Assembly: GCA_025210475.1 (NCBI GenBank)
Contig: JAOARW010000022.1
Coordinates: forward strand, 1-64,000
DNA: 64,000 nucleotides
Origin: Carboxylicivirga sp.
GTDB taxonomy: Bacteria; Bacteroidota; Bacteroidia; Bacteroidales; Marinilabiliaceae
Reading direction: 5' to 3'
Part shown: positions 1 to 9,556 of the stretch, piece after piece
Numbering within the stretch: the first letter of the stretch is position 1
How the letters are laid out: every line of letters starts with the position of its first letter
Notes under the pieces: model-generated
What the model was told of the DNA's origin: nothing
What the model saw: only the letters and a program-made list of their open reading frames with translations
The model's database searches: none
Program-made: the position numbers and the translations under genes

Positions 1-80
1 CATGTCGCAAAGATCACACCTTAATTCATCTAAAATTCACAGAAAGCTTCTTGGTTATCAACATACAGCTGTGATTTTAT

Positions 81-596
81 TCACATTTCCTTCGATAAAA
101 GATGATTTTGAAAAAATTGGAGAACGTGAGTAGTTACCTTTATTGTATTAACCGAAATATCCAATTCGTCTGAAATTTCCTTGTTGCCCATGCCCAATAA
201 CGATAAGTTCATGATTTCTTTAGATTGGGGAGCCAATTGACTTATGGCTTTACGCAACATAATAAACACTTCCTGTTCTAATACATTATTTTCGAACCAA
301 ACAGGATTCTCCACTTTCATTTTCTTAATATAGTCATCTTCCACCCGTAAGTGTTTCAAATAATTCAGGCATTTGTTTCGTACAATACCGTATAGAAAAA
401 AACGGGCATCTTCTTCCTTTTTAATTTCAGTCCACTTTTCCCATACCACAACCATTGATTCCTGGCAAATATCTTCAGCTACATCTTCTGAATCAACAAA
501 GCGTTTGGCAAAAACGACCAAAGGAGGATACACTTCATTAAAAAAAGATTTAAAAGGTTTCTTGTCCTTAATAACTTCCCGGCTTTCAATTAACAT
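81..596 (-). CDS. ECF-type RNA polymerase sigma-70 factor
   Basis: A small extracytoplasmic-function sigma factor (171 aa from the chosen start) that would direct RNA polymerase to a limited promoter set. Region 2 is seen around residues 15-85, with the core DVAEDICQES followed by VVVWEKW. Region 4 is near the C-terminus, with the helix-turn-helix KEISDELDISVNTIK. A longer frame opens from a TTG at 641, but that TTG lies inside a perfect -7 promoter element, so the ATG at 596 is preferred. In Bacteroidota such factors usually pair with a FecR-type anti-sigma factor. None is visible here, although one could lie left of the window because the gene points that way. Target genes are unknown. Confidence 0.9.
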   Translation of the reverse strand: MLIESREVIKDKKPFKSFFNEVYPPLVVFAKRFVDSEDVAEDICQESMVVVWEKWTEIKKEEDARFFLYGIVRNKCLNYLKHLRVEDDYIKKMKVENPVWFENNVLEQEVFIMLRKAISQLAPQSKEIMNLSLLGMGNKEISDELDISVNTIKVTTHVLQFFQNHLLSKEM

Positions 597-638
597 AAAA
601 GCGAATTTGCAGAATTGGATATTGTTAAAATTACCTAA

Positions 639-646
639 CAAATATA
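639..646 (-). promoter_or_regulatory. Bacteroidota -7 promoter element of the sigma-factor gene
   Basis: On the minus strand this reads TATATTTG, a perfect match to the TAnnTTTG -7 consensus. It would start transcription near 630-632, leaving a leader of about 35 nt before the ATG at 596. No convincing -33 TTTG was found at the usual spacing. Confidence 0.5.
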
Positions 647-894
647 AAAAAAGTATTCGTCATCCTAAGCATTATTCAAACTTTTCGTCCCAATCATAAT
701 AACATTCAACATTCAGGTTATTTCCAAATTAAATCTTAATTTTTTGTGCTAATGATGTATATATTAATCGTATTTGGTTAATCATACTTTTTAAACCACC
801 CATCTTTTAAAGGTATGATATTAACACCTTTACACAATTCTTGCTAATGGCTTTCTTCTCATCAAATACCATGAAGCATCGGAGAATAAATTAT

Positions 895-2700
895 TTACTT
901 ATGACTTAAAGGAATATCAAAGGAAAAACACGAACCTTTTCCTGTTTGTGAACAAAGTGAAATTGAACCACCTAGCAATTCAACCAGTCCTTTGCAAATA
1001 GCTAAACCAATGCCGGTTCCTTTATAGCTTTTGCGACTTCGGTCGGCTTTAATTTGCCAATACGGCATAAAAATGTTCTTTTGTTGATCTGATGCAATTC
1101 CAATTCCATCATCTTTGACGTAAAATTCAAGTGATTGATCAACCAGCTTACAGCCCATTTCTATGCACCCCTGCTCACTATATTTAATCGCATTGGTCAG
1201 TAAATTATTCATAATCTGAATAATCCTTTTTTTATCTGAATGAATAAAAATACCTGAATTGAGCGAGTCTCCTTTCACAATCAATTCCAGGTTCTTTTCG
1301 GATGCCATGGGTTGAAAAAACTGAAGCAACTCATTAAACATTCTTCCTACCGAAAATAATTCCTTTTTTATTTCTTGCTCACCTGATTCGATTTTTGATA
1401 CCTCCAACACTTCATCAATTAAGTGAAGCAACTGATGTCCACTTTTCAAAATAATATCCAAGCCCTCTTCCCTCTCCTGAGGTTCGGGATGGCCATATTG
1501 TAACAATCCAGCAAAACTTACTATACCACTGATTGGTGTTCTAATTTCATGAGATAAATTAGCCAGAAAGGTAGATTTTAACAGATTATTTGCTTCCGCT
1601 TTTTCTTTGGCTTTATTAAAGGAATCGTTTACTTTTTCCAGTGATTCATTGGTCTTTTCAATCTCTTCATTTAAATGTGTCAATGATTCGTTTCTCTCCC
1701 GTAATGCATTTTCTTTTTCCTTCAGTTTTTCTTCCGCCTCTTTTCGTTGCCTGATTTGCATCCTTAAAGTCTGTGTTCTTTCCTTAATCTTTCGTCTTAA
1801 CTCATAGTTCCAAAACAAGTTAATTACAAAGAAAAATATGATTAGGAGAATTGCAGCAAAAATGATCCATCGAATAATTTGCCAACGCTCTTTTTGCCAT
1901 TCTGTTGCTACCCCAAACCATTTTCCATAAATTTCATCATACCTGCCATTTTCTTTAACTATTTCCAAGCCCCTGTTTAAGCGATTAACCAGTGCCGAAT
2001 CCCCTTCCTTAACAGGAAAACAGTATATATTTTGCCAAATGGCAGGCCCAACCACCTCTAAGTTATCAATCTTGTTTTTATTCATATGGTAGGTAATGAC
2101 ATATCTGGTATGAATACCACAATCCCCTTCTCCGGCAGATAAACGCCTAACAAACTCATCTGAACTATAAGTCAGAATAACATTCACATCCCATCCTTCA
2201 TTAATAATTTTTTCATAGGCAATATCACCTTTTTGAATGATCACATCTTTGCCACGTATGTCATTTAAGCTTTTAATAGAAGAGCCTTTTCTAACAAAAA
2301 GCGCGTGCGAATTAATTAAAATGGGATTGGTAAAATCCACCAATTTTTCCCTTTCAATCGAATTATTCATACCTGTCAAAGCATGCACACTGCCATCTTC
2401 TACTTCTTTTCGAATATCTAACCATAAACCAGATTCATACTCAAGCTCTAAGTCAACTTCCTCGGCTATCGCCTGTATTAAATCATTATCAAATCCATCG
2501 GGCTTTTCATTTTCATTCACAAACTCAAAAGGTGGATAATTTGATGTCGTCATTACACTAATGGTTCGACGTTCTGTTTCTTTTACACCCTCACTCTTGT
2601 CTATAAAAAAAAGTTTAACAATAAACCAACCAAGTATTAACGCCAGCGCTAATACAATGATCAGTCCGTTTCTTTTTTTATTGATGATGCTTAGTTTCAT
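895..2700 (-). CDS. Solute-binding-domain sensor histidine kinase (SBP_bac_3-HisKA-HATPase)
   Basis: A 601-aa membrane sensor kinase. An N-terminal membrane anchor (about residues 12-33) is followed by a periplasmic SBP_bac_3-like domain (about 45-265; YPPFEFVNENEKPDGFDNDL is the typical amino-acid-binding start). Then come a second membrane helix (about 275-297), a long charged coiled coil (300-375), a HisKA domain with the phospho-acceptor histidine near 384 in NLSHEIRTP, and an HATPase_c domain with GTGIGLAICKGLVELLGG. There is no receiver domain, so a separate response regulator is needed and none is in the window. It lies 36 bp downstream of a paralogous kinase, presumably in the same operon. 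The ligand cannot be predicted. Confidence 0.93.
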   Translation of the reverse strand: MKLSIINKKRNGLIIVLALALILGWFIVKLFFIDKSEGVKETERRTISVMTTSNYPPFEFVNENEKPDGFDNDLIQAIAEEVDLELEYESGLWLDIRKEVEDGSVHALTGMNNSIEREKLVDFTNPILINSHALFVRKGSSIKSLNDIRGKDVIIQKGDIAYEKIINEGWDVNVILTYSSDEFVRRLSAGEGDCGIHTRYVITYHMNKNKIDNLEVVGPAIWQNIYCFPVKEGDSALVNRLNRGLEIVKENGRYDEIYGKWFGVATEWQKERWQIIRWIIFAAILLIIFFFVINLFWNYELRRKIKERTQTLRMQIRQRKEAEEKLKEKENALRERNESLTHLNEEIEKTNESLEKVNDSFNKAKEKAEANNLLKSTFLANLSHEIRTPISGIVSFAGLLQYGHPEPQEREEGLDIILKSGHQLLHLIDEVLEVSKIESGEQEIKKELFSVGRMFNELLQFFQPMASEKNLELIVKGDSLNSGIFIHSDKKRIIQIMNNLLTNAIKYSEQGCIEMGCKLVDQSLEFYVKDDGIGIASDQQKNIFMPYWQIKADRSRKSYKGTGIGLAICKGLVELLGGSISLCSQTGKGSCFSFDIPLSHK

Positions 2701-2736
2701 TATTTATTGTTACAACCTAATAAATACACCTTTAAA

Positions 2737-4521
2737 CTATTGTATATGATTCAATCGAAATTCGAAACGTGTTCCTTCGCCTACAGCAGATTTTACAGAT
2801 AAGGTTCCTCCAAGAATTTCCACCAAACTTTTTGCAATAGACAAACCAAGACCAGTTCCACTTTTTTGCTGATTTAATTGTTCAACCTGTCCAAAGCGTT
2901 CAAAAATATAATTGTAAAATTTTTTTTCTATTCCAATGCCCGTATCCGAAACATAGAATTCAAAAGATCCATCTTGCTCTAAACAACCAATGTGTATTTC
3001 ACCCTGCTCTGTAAACTTGATTGAGTTTGACATTAAATGCTCATAAACACGCTTTATTTTTTCGTAATCAGAATTTATAAACAATTGATCACTTTGTTTA
3101 TCAACAATTAATTTGAGGCCTTTCCTTTCTGCTTTTGAGTTGTGGAATTGATGCAATTCTTCCAGAAGTTTGTCAATCAAGATCTTTTCCTTTACTGCAA
3201 GTAACTGTCCATTTTCTATTTTTGATATTTCCAGAATATCATCAATAATGTGCATCAATTGAAGTCCACTTTTTAATACAACACTGATATATTCATTTTG
3301 CTCTTCAGAACTCAGTTCGGTATGACGTAGCAACTCAGCAAATCCTACAACACCATTCATTGGCGTGCGAATCTCGTGCGACATGTTGGCTAAAAAGGCC
3401 GTTTTTAGTTGATCATTCCTCTCTGCATCCTGCTTGGCTATTTTCAGTTCAGTATTTATCCAGGATATTTCGTTATTATAGTTCGTGAGTTGCTCATTCA
3501 ATTGTCTATACTCTGCATTCCTCTCTTTCAGATCATTTTCATTTTTAAGCAGCTCTGATTCGATACGATTGTGCTCGTTTAGTTCTTTTTTTAATTCTGA
3601 AGTATGAGTTTCCACTTTTCGATGTAGTACGAATCCCCATAGCAAACTTGCTATTGCAAAAACCAGCAAAGGAATTCCAATCCAAAGCATTATCCACGAT
3701 ACTTTCTCCCATTGGTCTTCTTTCGTGATCACATATGGATCAAACCACTTATTATAAATTTTATCGTAAGTCCCGTTTTCCTTAATGATGGTTAAGCCAA
3801 CGTTAAGCTCACTTAATAAAGCCTGATTTCCTTTTTGAACAACCATTCCGTAGTTAAGTTTCCACTCTGGTTTTTCATTAATTACAATATTATCAAGATT
3901 ATACATCTCTTTGGTATAAGTTGCATGTACACGAGAAACAAAAGCTCCAAATCCTTCACCATTTGCTACTCTTTGAATCGCTTCTACAGAGGTAGTTACT
4001 GTATTAATTTGCTTACTGGGTAAATGTCTTTTCAAAATCATTTCACCAACATCACGTCGCATTGCAAACACCTCTTTATCTGTCAATTCGGAAAGATGCG
4101 AAATATTATCTCCTTCGCGAACAACAAACACATAGGAAGTAATGAAATGTGGAATGGAAAAATCCATTTTACTCTCTCGTTCAGCAGTACGAAACACGCC
4201 CATCAGTGCATCTGTATCACCATTATTGAACGATTCCACAACATTGGCCCATTCATCCATTTCAATTTGCACATTGATCCCCACGGCTTCAGCTACAGCC
4301 ATCGTCAACTCAATATCGAAGCCATCCGGTTCTCCTTGGTCATTTAAAAATTGAAAAGGAGGATAACCTGAATCTCCTTTAATTACAACCACAGTATCAG
4401 CGCCTTCATACAAGGCCGCTAATTGTGTTAAAGGATCAGTATGTTTATCTGTCGAATCTTGTCCGTTGGTTTGAGAAAAAACACAGAACAAGAAAATCAG
4501 ACTTAATTGTATTTGTCGCAT
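2737..4521 (-). CDS. Solute-binding-domain sensor histidine kinase, paralog
   Basis: A 594-aa kinase with the same architecture as its downstream neighbour. It has a cleavable-looking signal peptide (residues 1-20), an SBP_bac_3 domain (about 45-262; GYPPFQFLNDQGEPDGFDIE), one membrane helix (about 277-298), a coiled coil (300-372), HisKA with the histidine near 382 in NMSHEIRTPMNG, and HATPase_c with the G box SGTGLGLSIAKSLVEILGG. The sensor resembles the periplasmic domains of hybrid kinases that bind amino acids or other small polar solutes; that is family knowledge, not a ligand call. No receiver or output domain is fused. The tandem arrangement suggests gene duplication, with the two sensors diverging more than the kinase cores. 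Confidence 0.93.
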   Translation of the reverse strand: MRQIQLSLIFLFCVFSQTNGQDSTDKHTDPLTQLAALYEGADTVVVIKGDSGYPPFQFLNDQGEPDGFDIELTMAVAEAVGINVQIEMDEWANVVESFNNGDTDALMGVFRTAERESKMDFSIPHFITSYVFVVREGDNISHLSELTDKEVFAMRRDVGEMILKRHLPSKQINTVTTSVEAIQRVANGEGFGAFVSRVHATYTKEMYNLDNIVINEKPEWKLNYGMVVQKGNQALLSELNVGLTIIKENGTYDKIYNKWFDPYVITKEDQWEKVSWIMLWIGIPLLVFAIASLLWGFVLHRKVETHTSELKKELNEHNRIESELLKNENDLKERNAEYRQLNEQLTNYNNEISWINTELKIAKQDAERNDQLKTAFLANMSHEIRTPMNGVVGFAELLRHTELSSEEQNEYISVVLKSGLQLMHIIDDILEISKIENGQLLAVKEKILIDKLLEELHQFHNSKAERKGLKLIVDKQSDQLFINSDYEKIKRVYEHLMSNSIKFTEQGEIHIGCLEQDGSFEFYVSDTGIGIEKKFYNYIFERFGQVEQLNQQKSGTGLGLSIAKSLVEILGGTLSVKSAVGEGTRFEFRLNHIQ

Positions 4522-5131
4522 TTGTTTGGTTTCTCAATCAATAATAACCTCTTATCAAGATTATTAAAACAACCACAATTAACCCATGTCATATACGCAT
4601 GATATTTTCCAAATACTACTTTAAAAATCAGCCTTTGAAATTAAATTTTTAGTTGTTCGCCACAATGTAGTAAACTAAAATCCGATTATCAAAAATCTGT
4701 TTCAAATATGAAACACATTTTTATCAACACTAATAATTCTTACATCAACAATTTCTTACAATCATTCGGTTGACACTAATAAATCATCGTAGCCACAGTT
4801 TACCCGACCTTAGAAAATATACCCAATTAATTAACTGAAGAGAACATCAGTAAAAACTAAATTAACTCCAATTTCATCTCTGATTCAAAGCAGTACTTCG
4901 GTTACCCCGCAATATGCACTAGAAAATTCATTGCGTATTAAAACAGCTTCATCACAAAGCGTTTCAATAATTTATCTTAATTCACCATAGCGATGCTATG
5001 ATATATCTCAATACTCCTCTGTGCTTTTGCTTTTTCAATCCTTATTACAAAGATCAAATACATATCCGGGTAATCGAATGTTTAACTTATAATATTAAAT
5101 TATTAGCCTCAATGACAAACTAAAATATTAA
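4522..5131. other. Intergenic region without a recognisable gene
   Basis: About 600 bp of AT-rich sequence between the kinase pair and the dctM terminator. I see no open frame with coding character and no RNA gene. It should contain the promoter of the kinase operon near its left end, but no perfect TAnnTTTG element was found there. A short inverted repeat, CATAGC-gat-GCTATG, lies near 4987-5001 and is of doubtful meaning. Confidence 0.5.
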
Positions 5132-5167
5132 AGCCAACAATCCATATTTTAACAAGGATTGTTGGCT
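5132..5167 (-). terminator. Terminator of the TRAP transporter genes
   Basis: A perfect 12-bp inverted repeat (AGCCAACAATCC / GGATTGTTGGCT) with a 12-nt loop, 80 bp past the dctM stop. On the minus strand it is followed by TTAATATTTTAG, which is T-rich enough for an intrinsic terminator. Confidence 0.75.
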
Positions 5168-5246
5168 AATTAAGAGATGAATAAAGGACATTCCAGTCTA
5201 AAAGCAATACTTAATAAATATCCTTAGTGAATGGAATGTAAAACTA

Positions 5247-6707
5247 TCAGAATCCAAACAGGCCGGGCAACCACATGCTAACCTGCGGAATATAAGTAAC
5301 TATTAATAACACAACTATCATTGCCAAAAACATCGGCAACAATGGCTTTATAACCCGATCTATTTTAACATTTGCTACACTACAACCAATAAACAGAACC
5401 GAACCTACCGGAGGCGTACATAAGCCAACACTCAGGTTAAGCACCATGATAATTCCGAAGTGGGTTGGATCAACACCCATATTTGTTACAATTGGCAAAA
5501 AGATTGGTGTAAATATCAGCACTGCAGGGGTCATATCCATAAACACCCCCACAAAAAGCAGAATCATGTTAATGATGAGCAGTATAATAAAAGGATTATC
5601 ACTAATCCCGAGCAATCCGGCACTAACGTTTTGAGGAATGTTCTCGTAAGCCATAATCCATGATAAACCAATGCAGGTTGCCACCAACAACAATACGATA
5701 GCTGTTGTTTTTACGGATCCCAACAGTATATTAGGAAGATCTTTCAGGCTTATCTCTTTATAAAGCATCGATAATACCAAAGCATAAAACACCGCTACAG
5801 CAGAAGCTTCGGTAGCTGTAAAAACACCACCCACAATACCTCCAATAACTACAATCAGCAAGAACAAACTTGGTATGGCATCCCAAAGAATTTTCAAACC
5901 GCGTTTAACACCCTTAGACCGTTTAATAACCGTTCGTGCAATTAATCCGGCCAGCAATAAGCCGACGATTGACATGCCAACGGCAAACAGATTAGCTGAA
6001 TAGGTATTCAGTTCTTTAAAACCAATACCGACTGCAAACAAAGCACTTGCCCCTAGTAACACTTTTGTCACAGCCAATACAGCTGCTTTCATACCTTTAT
6101 TGTATTTTACCATTAAACCCATTGACAATAGCATAATGGCCATACCGGTAAGAATACCAGGTATGTATCCGGCCAGAAAAAGTGCTGTAATTGATACCCC
6201 ACCACTTGCCAACGAATAAACAATCAGGATATTACTTGGCGGAATAGATAAACCTGTTGTAGCCGATGAAATGTTAACAGCCGCACTAAAATGCTCGTCG
6301 TAACCATCTTTTTTCATTTCCGGTCCCATGATCGAACCGATAGCAGAAGCCGAGGCTGCAGCAGAACCCGATATAGCTCCAAAAAGCATATTGGCAAAAA
6401 CATTTACAAAAGCCAGTCCGGCCGGCCACTTACCAACTAATATTTTAGCCAGGTTAATAAGGCGCATGGCAATACCCCCCTGATTCATAATATTACCAGC
6501 CAGTATAAAAAATGGTATGGCCAGTAATGCAAAACTATCCAATCCGGTTGCCATACGTTGAGCATAGGTAGTAAATGCCGGCAGCGCATCAATGCTAACA
6601 AGCATGGTAAGTACGCCTGCAATTCCAATACTAAAAGCGATAGGTACACCTATTACCAGAAGAAATAAAAATGAAACAACCAATACGATAACTCCAATAA
6701 ACTCCAT
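5247..6707 (-). CDS. dctM: TRAP transporter large permease (DctM)
   Basis: The large integral-membrane subunit (486 aa) of a tripartite ATP-independent periplasmic transporter, which couples sodium import to solute uptake. The sequence is almost entirely hydrophobic, with about 12 or more predicted membrane helices. It carries family-typical stretches such as the N-terminal GVPIAFSIGIAGVLTML and AISGSAAASASAIGSIMGPEM. Its start codon overlaps the dctQ stop by one base, so the two are translationally coupled. The neighbouring glucuronate catabolic genes make a hexuronate the likely substrate. That is inference from context; permease sequence alone does not show specificity. Confidence 0.93.
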   Translation of the reverse strand: MEFIGVIVLVVSFLFLLVIGVPIAFSIGIAGVLTMLVSIDALPAFTTYAQRMATGLDSFALLAIPFFILAGNIMNQGGIAMRLINLAKILVGKWPAGLAFVNVFANMLFGAISGSAAASASAIGSIMGPEMKKDGYDEHFSAAVNISSATTGLSIPPSNILIVYSLASGGVSITALFLAGYIPGILTGMAIMLLSMGLMVKYNKGMKAAVLAVTKVLLGASALFAVGIGFKELNTYSANLFAVGMSIVGLLLAGLIARTVIKRSKGVKRGLKILWDAIPSLFLLIVVIGGIVGGVFTATEASAVAVFYALVLSMLYKEISLKDLPNILLGSVKTTAIVLLLVATCIGLSWIMAYENIPQNVSAGLLGISDNPFIILLIINMILLFVGVFMDMTPAVLIFTPIFLPIVTNMGVDPTHFGIIMVLNLSVGLCTPPVGSVLFIGCSVANVKIDRVIKPLLPMFLAMIVVLLIVTYIPQVSMWLPGLFGF

Positions 6708-7177
6708 TATTTAGCTCCTCCTTTTTCAAATATAAAATAAACAGAATAGTATAATATCAACAATCCACTTATGGGTAGAATCAGATACACATATCCCAGC
6801 GGTAAGTGTAAGGCTGCAGAACTCACGTTGAATTGGAAACGGGTTAATGAAAGCCATGTTCCGCCAACTACCATTACAAACAAAGCAAAAAGTGCGATGG
6901 AAATATTAATGATCAGATTCAATCTTTTTTGATTGGTCAAACTGGATTTTTGAATCAGTAAATCAATTGCCAGGTGTTGCTTCTGACCGGCCACATAAGC
7001 CGATCCCAGTACTCCAACCCAGATTAATAAGAAGCCAGCTAACTCATCGGTAAATGAACTGGGAGATGTTAATATATACCGGCTCATTACCTGCCAGAGT
7101 ACATCAATGACCAACAGTCCCATTAGACCTATTAGTATGTACTCCAATATTTTATCGATGTTTTGTTTTAATTTCAT
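6707..7177 (-). CDS. dctQ: TRAP transporter small permease (DctQ)
   Basis: The small membrane subunit (156 aa) of the same transporter, with four predicted helices (about residues 12-32, 46-64, 87-108 and 127-147). The motif DELAGFLLIWVGVLGSAYVA matches the conserved DctQ core. In this family it bridges the binding protein and DctM. It overlaps dctM by one base and lies 7 bp after dctP, a standard dctP-Q-M order. DctQ proteins diverge widely, so identification rests on topology, this motif and position. Confidence 0.9.
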   Translation of the reverse strand: MKLKQNIDKILEYILIGLMGLLVIDVLWQVMSRYILTSPSSFTDELAGFLLIWVGVLGSAYVAGQKQHLAIDLLIQKSSLTNQKRLNLIINISIALFALFVMVVGGTWLSLTRFQFNVSSAALHLPLGYVYLILPISGLLILYYSVYFIFEKGGAK

Positions 7178-7184
7178 ATGCTTC

Positions 7185-8165
7185 TTAGTTTGTATCCTTA
7201 ATACGTTGAATTAAATTGTATAATTCAGGCTGATCTTTATATGAATCCAACAAGTTCTGAACCTTATCGGCAAAAGCTTCTTTTTTCGGATATGAAACGG
7301 TTACTCCAGCCTTGGTAACTTCATCCAAAGCTTTCTTTTCGGCTTTGGCCCAAAGCTCGCGCTGCACCCCCACTGAGGCCTCTGCCGCTGCTTGTAACCA
7401 CGTTTGTTGTTGAGTCGTTAATTTATCCCACACAACAGTACTCATAATAAGCACATCCGGAACACGCGTATGCTCGTTTAAACAGTAATTTTTACAAACT
7501 TCGTAATGATGTGATGTATAGAAACTGGGAGGATTGTTTTCGGCACCATCCACAACACCACTCTGTAAAGCGGTGTATAGCTCACCCCAAGAGATTGGCG
7601 TAGGTGATCCCCCCATTGCTTTAACCATGTTCATAGCTGTCTGACTCTTCATAACCCGAACTTTTAATCCCTTCAGATCCTGAGGTGCATCAATCTTTTT
7701 ATCCAGAGTATAGAAACTACGGGCGCCGGCATCGTAAAAGCAAAGGCCTTTCAGGTTGTATTTGGTGGTCGAATTCAATAACTCCTGTCCGATTGGGCCA
7801 TCCAGTGTTTTAAAGGTATGTTCTCTGGATCGAAATACATATGGCAAACCCAAAACCTGGTAGTTATCAGTGAAGCTTTCCATTACAGCTGCCGAAACCT
7901 TGGTAATGGCCAAACTTCCTATCTGCAGTAATTCTACACATTGTTGCTCTCCACCTAACTGGCCACTGGGGTATATTTCCATTGTCATCTGGCCTTGTGA
8001 AATGGATTTTAACGTGTCGGCCATAAATACCATTGCTTGATGAACCGGGTGCGAAGGGTCCAATCCGTGTGCCAGTTTGATGGATTTGTGTTTACTATCA
8101 TCCTGACAGGCACTGAATACAAGCAATAAAAGAACCGGTATAAATAAAATTTTGGATCTAATCAT
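7185..8165 (-). CDS. dctP: TRAP transporter solute-binding lipoprotein (DctP), probably for hexuronates
   Basis: A periplasmic solute-binding protein (326 aa) that hands its ligand to DctQM. It starts with a lipoprotein signal (LLLVFSAC, lipid-anchored cysteine near residue 20). The mature part is a DctP family domain: KLAHGLDPSHPVHQAMVFM near its start, then GLKVRVMKSQTAMNMVKAMG and WGELYTALQSGVVDGAENNP. The last two hold the arginine and the region that bind ligand carboxylates in characterised DctP proteins. Related uronate-binding proteins commonly neighbour uxuA/uxuB, which supports glucuronate or a related uronate as ligand. A hairpin separates it from uxuA upstream, so its expression may be partly uncoupled. 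Confidence 0.9.
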   Translation of the reverse strand: MIRSKILFIPVLLLLVFSACQDDSKHKSIKLAHGLDPSHPVHQAMVFMADTLKSISQGQMTMEIYPSGQLGGEQQCVELLQIGSLAITKVSAAVMESFTDNYQVLGLPYVFRSREHTFKTLDGPIGQELLNSTTKYNLKGLCFYDAGARSFYTLDKKIDAPQDLKGLKVRVMKSQTAMNMVKAMGGSPTPISWGELYTALQSGVVDGAENNPPSFYTSHHYEVCKNYCLNEHTRVPDVLIMSTVVWDKLTTQQQTWLQAAAEASVGVQRELWAKAEKKALDEVTKAGVTVSYPKKEAFADKVQNLLDSYKDQPELYNLIQRIKDTN

Positions 8166-8245
8166 TGTATTAAAGTTTAATTCATTTTGAGTGTATCGGT
8201 TGTCATTGGGGCAAGATTGATTACCTGGTTAGTCGTGGAAATAAA

Positions 8246-8282
8246 AGTGACTGAAAACAAGCAATGCTTATTTCCAGTCACT
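8246..8282 (-). terminator. Long hairpin between uxuA and dctP, terminator or attenuator
   Basis: A 37-nt near-perfect palindrome running AGTGACTG...CAGTCACT. On the minus-strand RNA nearly all positions pair, two of them as G-U wobbles, and a U-rich CUUUUAUUU follows. It begins 5 nt after the uxuA stop. It probably ends or reduces transcription before dctP, or protects the 3' end of the upstream message. Confidence 0.65.
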
Positions 8283-8287
8283 CCAAA

Positions 8288-9472
8288 CTAATTAATCAAA
8301 CTATTTCGTATTCCCAGTTCCAGCCCTCGTATCTCGGCCAAACCTTTCATGCGGCCATACAAGGAATAACCAGGATTATTATCCTTACCAATATCGTCCA
8401 TCATCTGATTTCCATGATCCGGACGTACCGGAATAGAGAAATCTTTACGTCCTGCCTTCTTGCGGTTTTCTTCTTCTTCAACAATCGCCTTTAATACCTC
8501 ATAGATATTAACATCACCTTCGAACAGGTAATCTTCGCGGAAGTTGAAATCCACATCGCGCTTAACATTGCGCAAGTGGGCAAAGTTAATGCGGTGAGCC
8601 AATTCCTTAGCCATTACAGATAGATCGTTAAAATGACCTGCTCCCCATGATCCGGTGCATAAAGTCACTCCATTCGAAATGGAGTCAACCTTATTGATAA
8701 TGGTTTTGGCATCTTCAAGCGTACTCACTACTCGCGGTAAACCCAATAATCCCCATGGTGGATCATCCGGGTGAATGGCCATTCGAACACCTGCTTGCTC
8801 AGCAACCGGTATAATGGCATCCAAAAACTCTAACAAATGCTTACGCAGTGTGGCATCATCAATGTTTCTATATCCATCTAATACCGATTGGAATTGCTCC
8901 AGGGTATAGCTTTCTTCTGCACCGGGTAACCCCTTAATTACGGTATTTGTCAATGTTTCTTTGCCTTGCTCATCCAAACTGGCAAAGTATTCTTTGGCTT
9001 CAGTAACTGTTTTTTCGGTATAGTCATTTTCAGCTTCCGGACGCTTCAATATGTAAATATCAAAAGCTGCAAATACTTTTTGCTGATAAATTAAAGCCAA
9101 TGATCCATCATCGAAGGCAAAATTCAGATCGGTACGCGACCAATCCAATACCGGCATAAAATTGTAACAAATGGTTTCGATACCACATTTACCCAGATTA
9201 GCAATGGTCGTTTTATAGTTTTCAATGTATTCTTTCCAATTACCGCTCTGTTTCTTAATGTCTTCGTGAACCGGCACACTCTCTACCACCGACCAGCTTA
9301 AACCAGCAGCTTCAATCATGTTTTTTCGTTCCATAATATCGGCTTCCGTCCAAACCTGTCCGTTAGGAATCTGGTGAAGTGCTGTTACAATACCGGTAGC
9401 TCCGGTTTGCTTTATATCTTTAAGGGTAATACGATCATTGGGACCGTACCATCTCCAAGTTTGTTCAATCAT
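8288..9472 (-). CDS. uxuA: Mannonate dehydratase UxuA
   Basis: Dehydrates D-mannonate to 2-keto-3-deoxy-D-gluconate (KDG) in the cytosol, the third step of glucuronate breakdown. The 394-aa protein has the usual UxuA length and the characteristic start TWRWYGPNDRITLKDIKQTG. Metal-site signatures typical of the family are visible, including MAIHPDDPPWGLLGLPR and the later FAHLRNVKR and PVRPDHGNQMMDD. It follows the SDR uxuB gene by 84 bp and is the last catabolic gene before the hairpin that precedes the transporter. No unusual features were noted. Confidence 0.96.
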   Translation of the reverse strand: MIEQTWRWYGPNDRITLKDIKQTGATGIVTALHQIPNGQVWTEADIMERKNMIEAAGLSWSVVESVPVHEDIKKQSGNWKEYIENYKTTIANLGKCGIETICYNFMPVLDWSRTDLNFAFDDGSLALIYQQKVFAAFDIYILKRPEAENDYTEKTVTEAKEYFASLDEQGKETLTNTVIKGLPGAEESYTLEQFQSVLDGYRNIDDATLRKHLLEFLDAIIPVAEQAGVRMAIHPDDPPWGLLGLPRVVSTLEDAKTIINKVDSISNGVTLCTGSWGAGHFNDLSVMAKELAHRINFAHLRNVKRDVDFNFREDYLFEGDVNIYEVLKAIVEEEENRKKAGRKDFSIPVRPDHGNQMMDDIGKDNNPGYSLYGRMKGLAEIRGLELGIRNSLIN

Positions 9473-9556
9473 TTTTTTAGGTATTAAAGCTCTTTGCTAT
9501 TTTCAGTCAAATAACTTCTATTTGCATCCCATAGCCAGGGCCAATTATTAATCCTT

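Noticed and set aside
639..641. TTG start giving a 186-aa sigma factor
   Set aside because: The TTG is part of a perfect -7 promoter element, and the extra 15 residues do not resemble the family N-terminus.
808..832. Small inverted repeat TAAAGGT / ACCTTTA downstream of the first kinase gene
   Set aside because: Only 7 bp with an 11-nt loop and no T-run; too weak to call a terminator.
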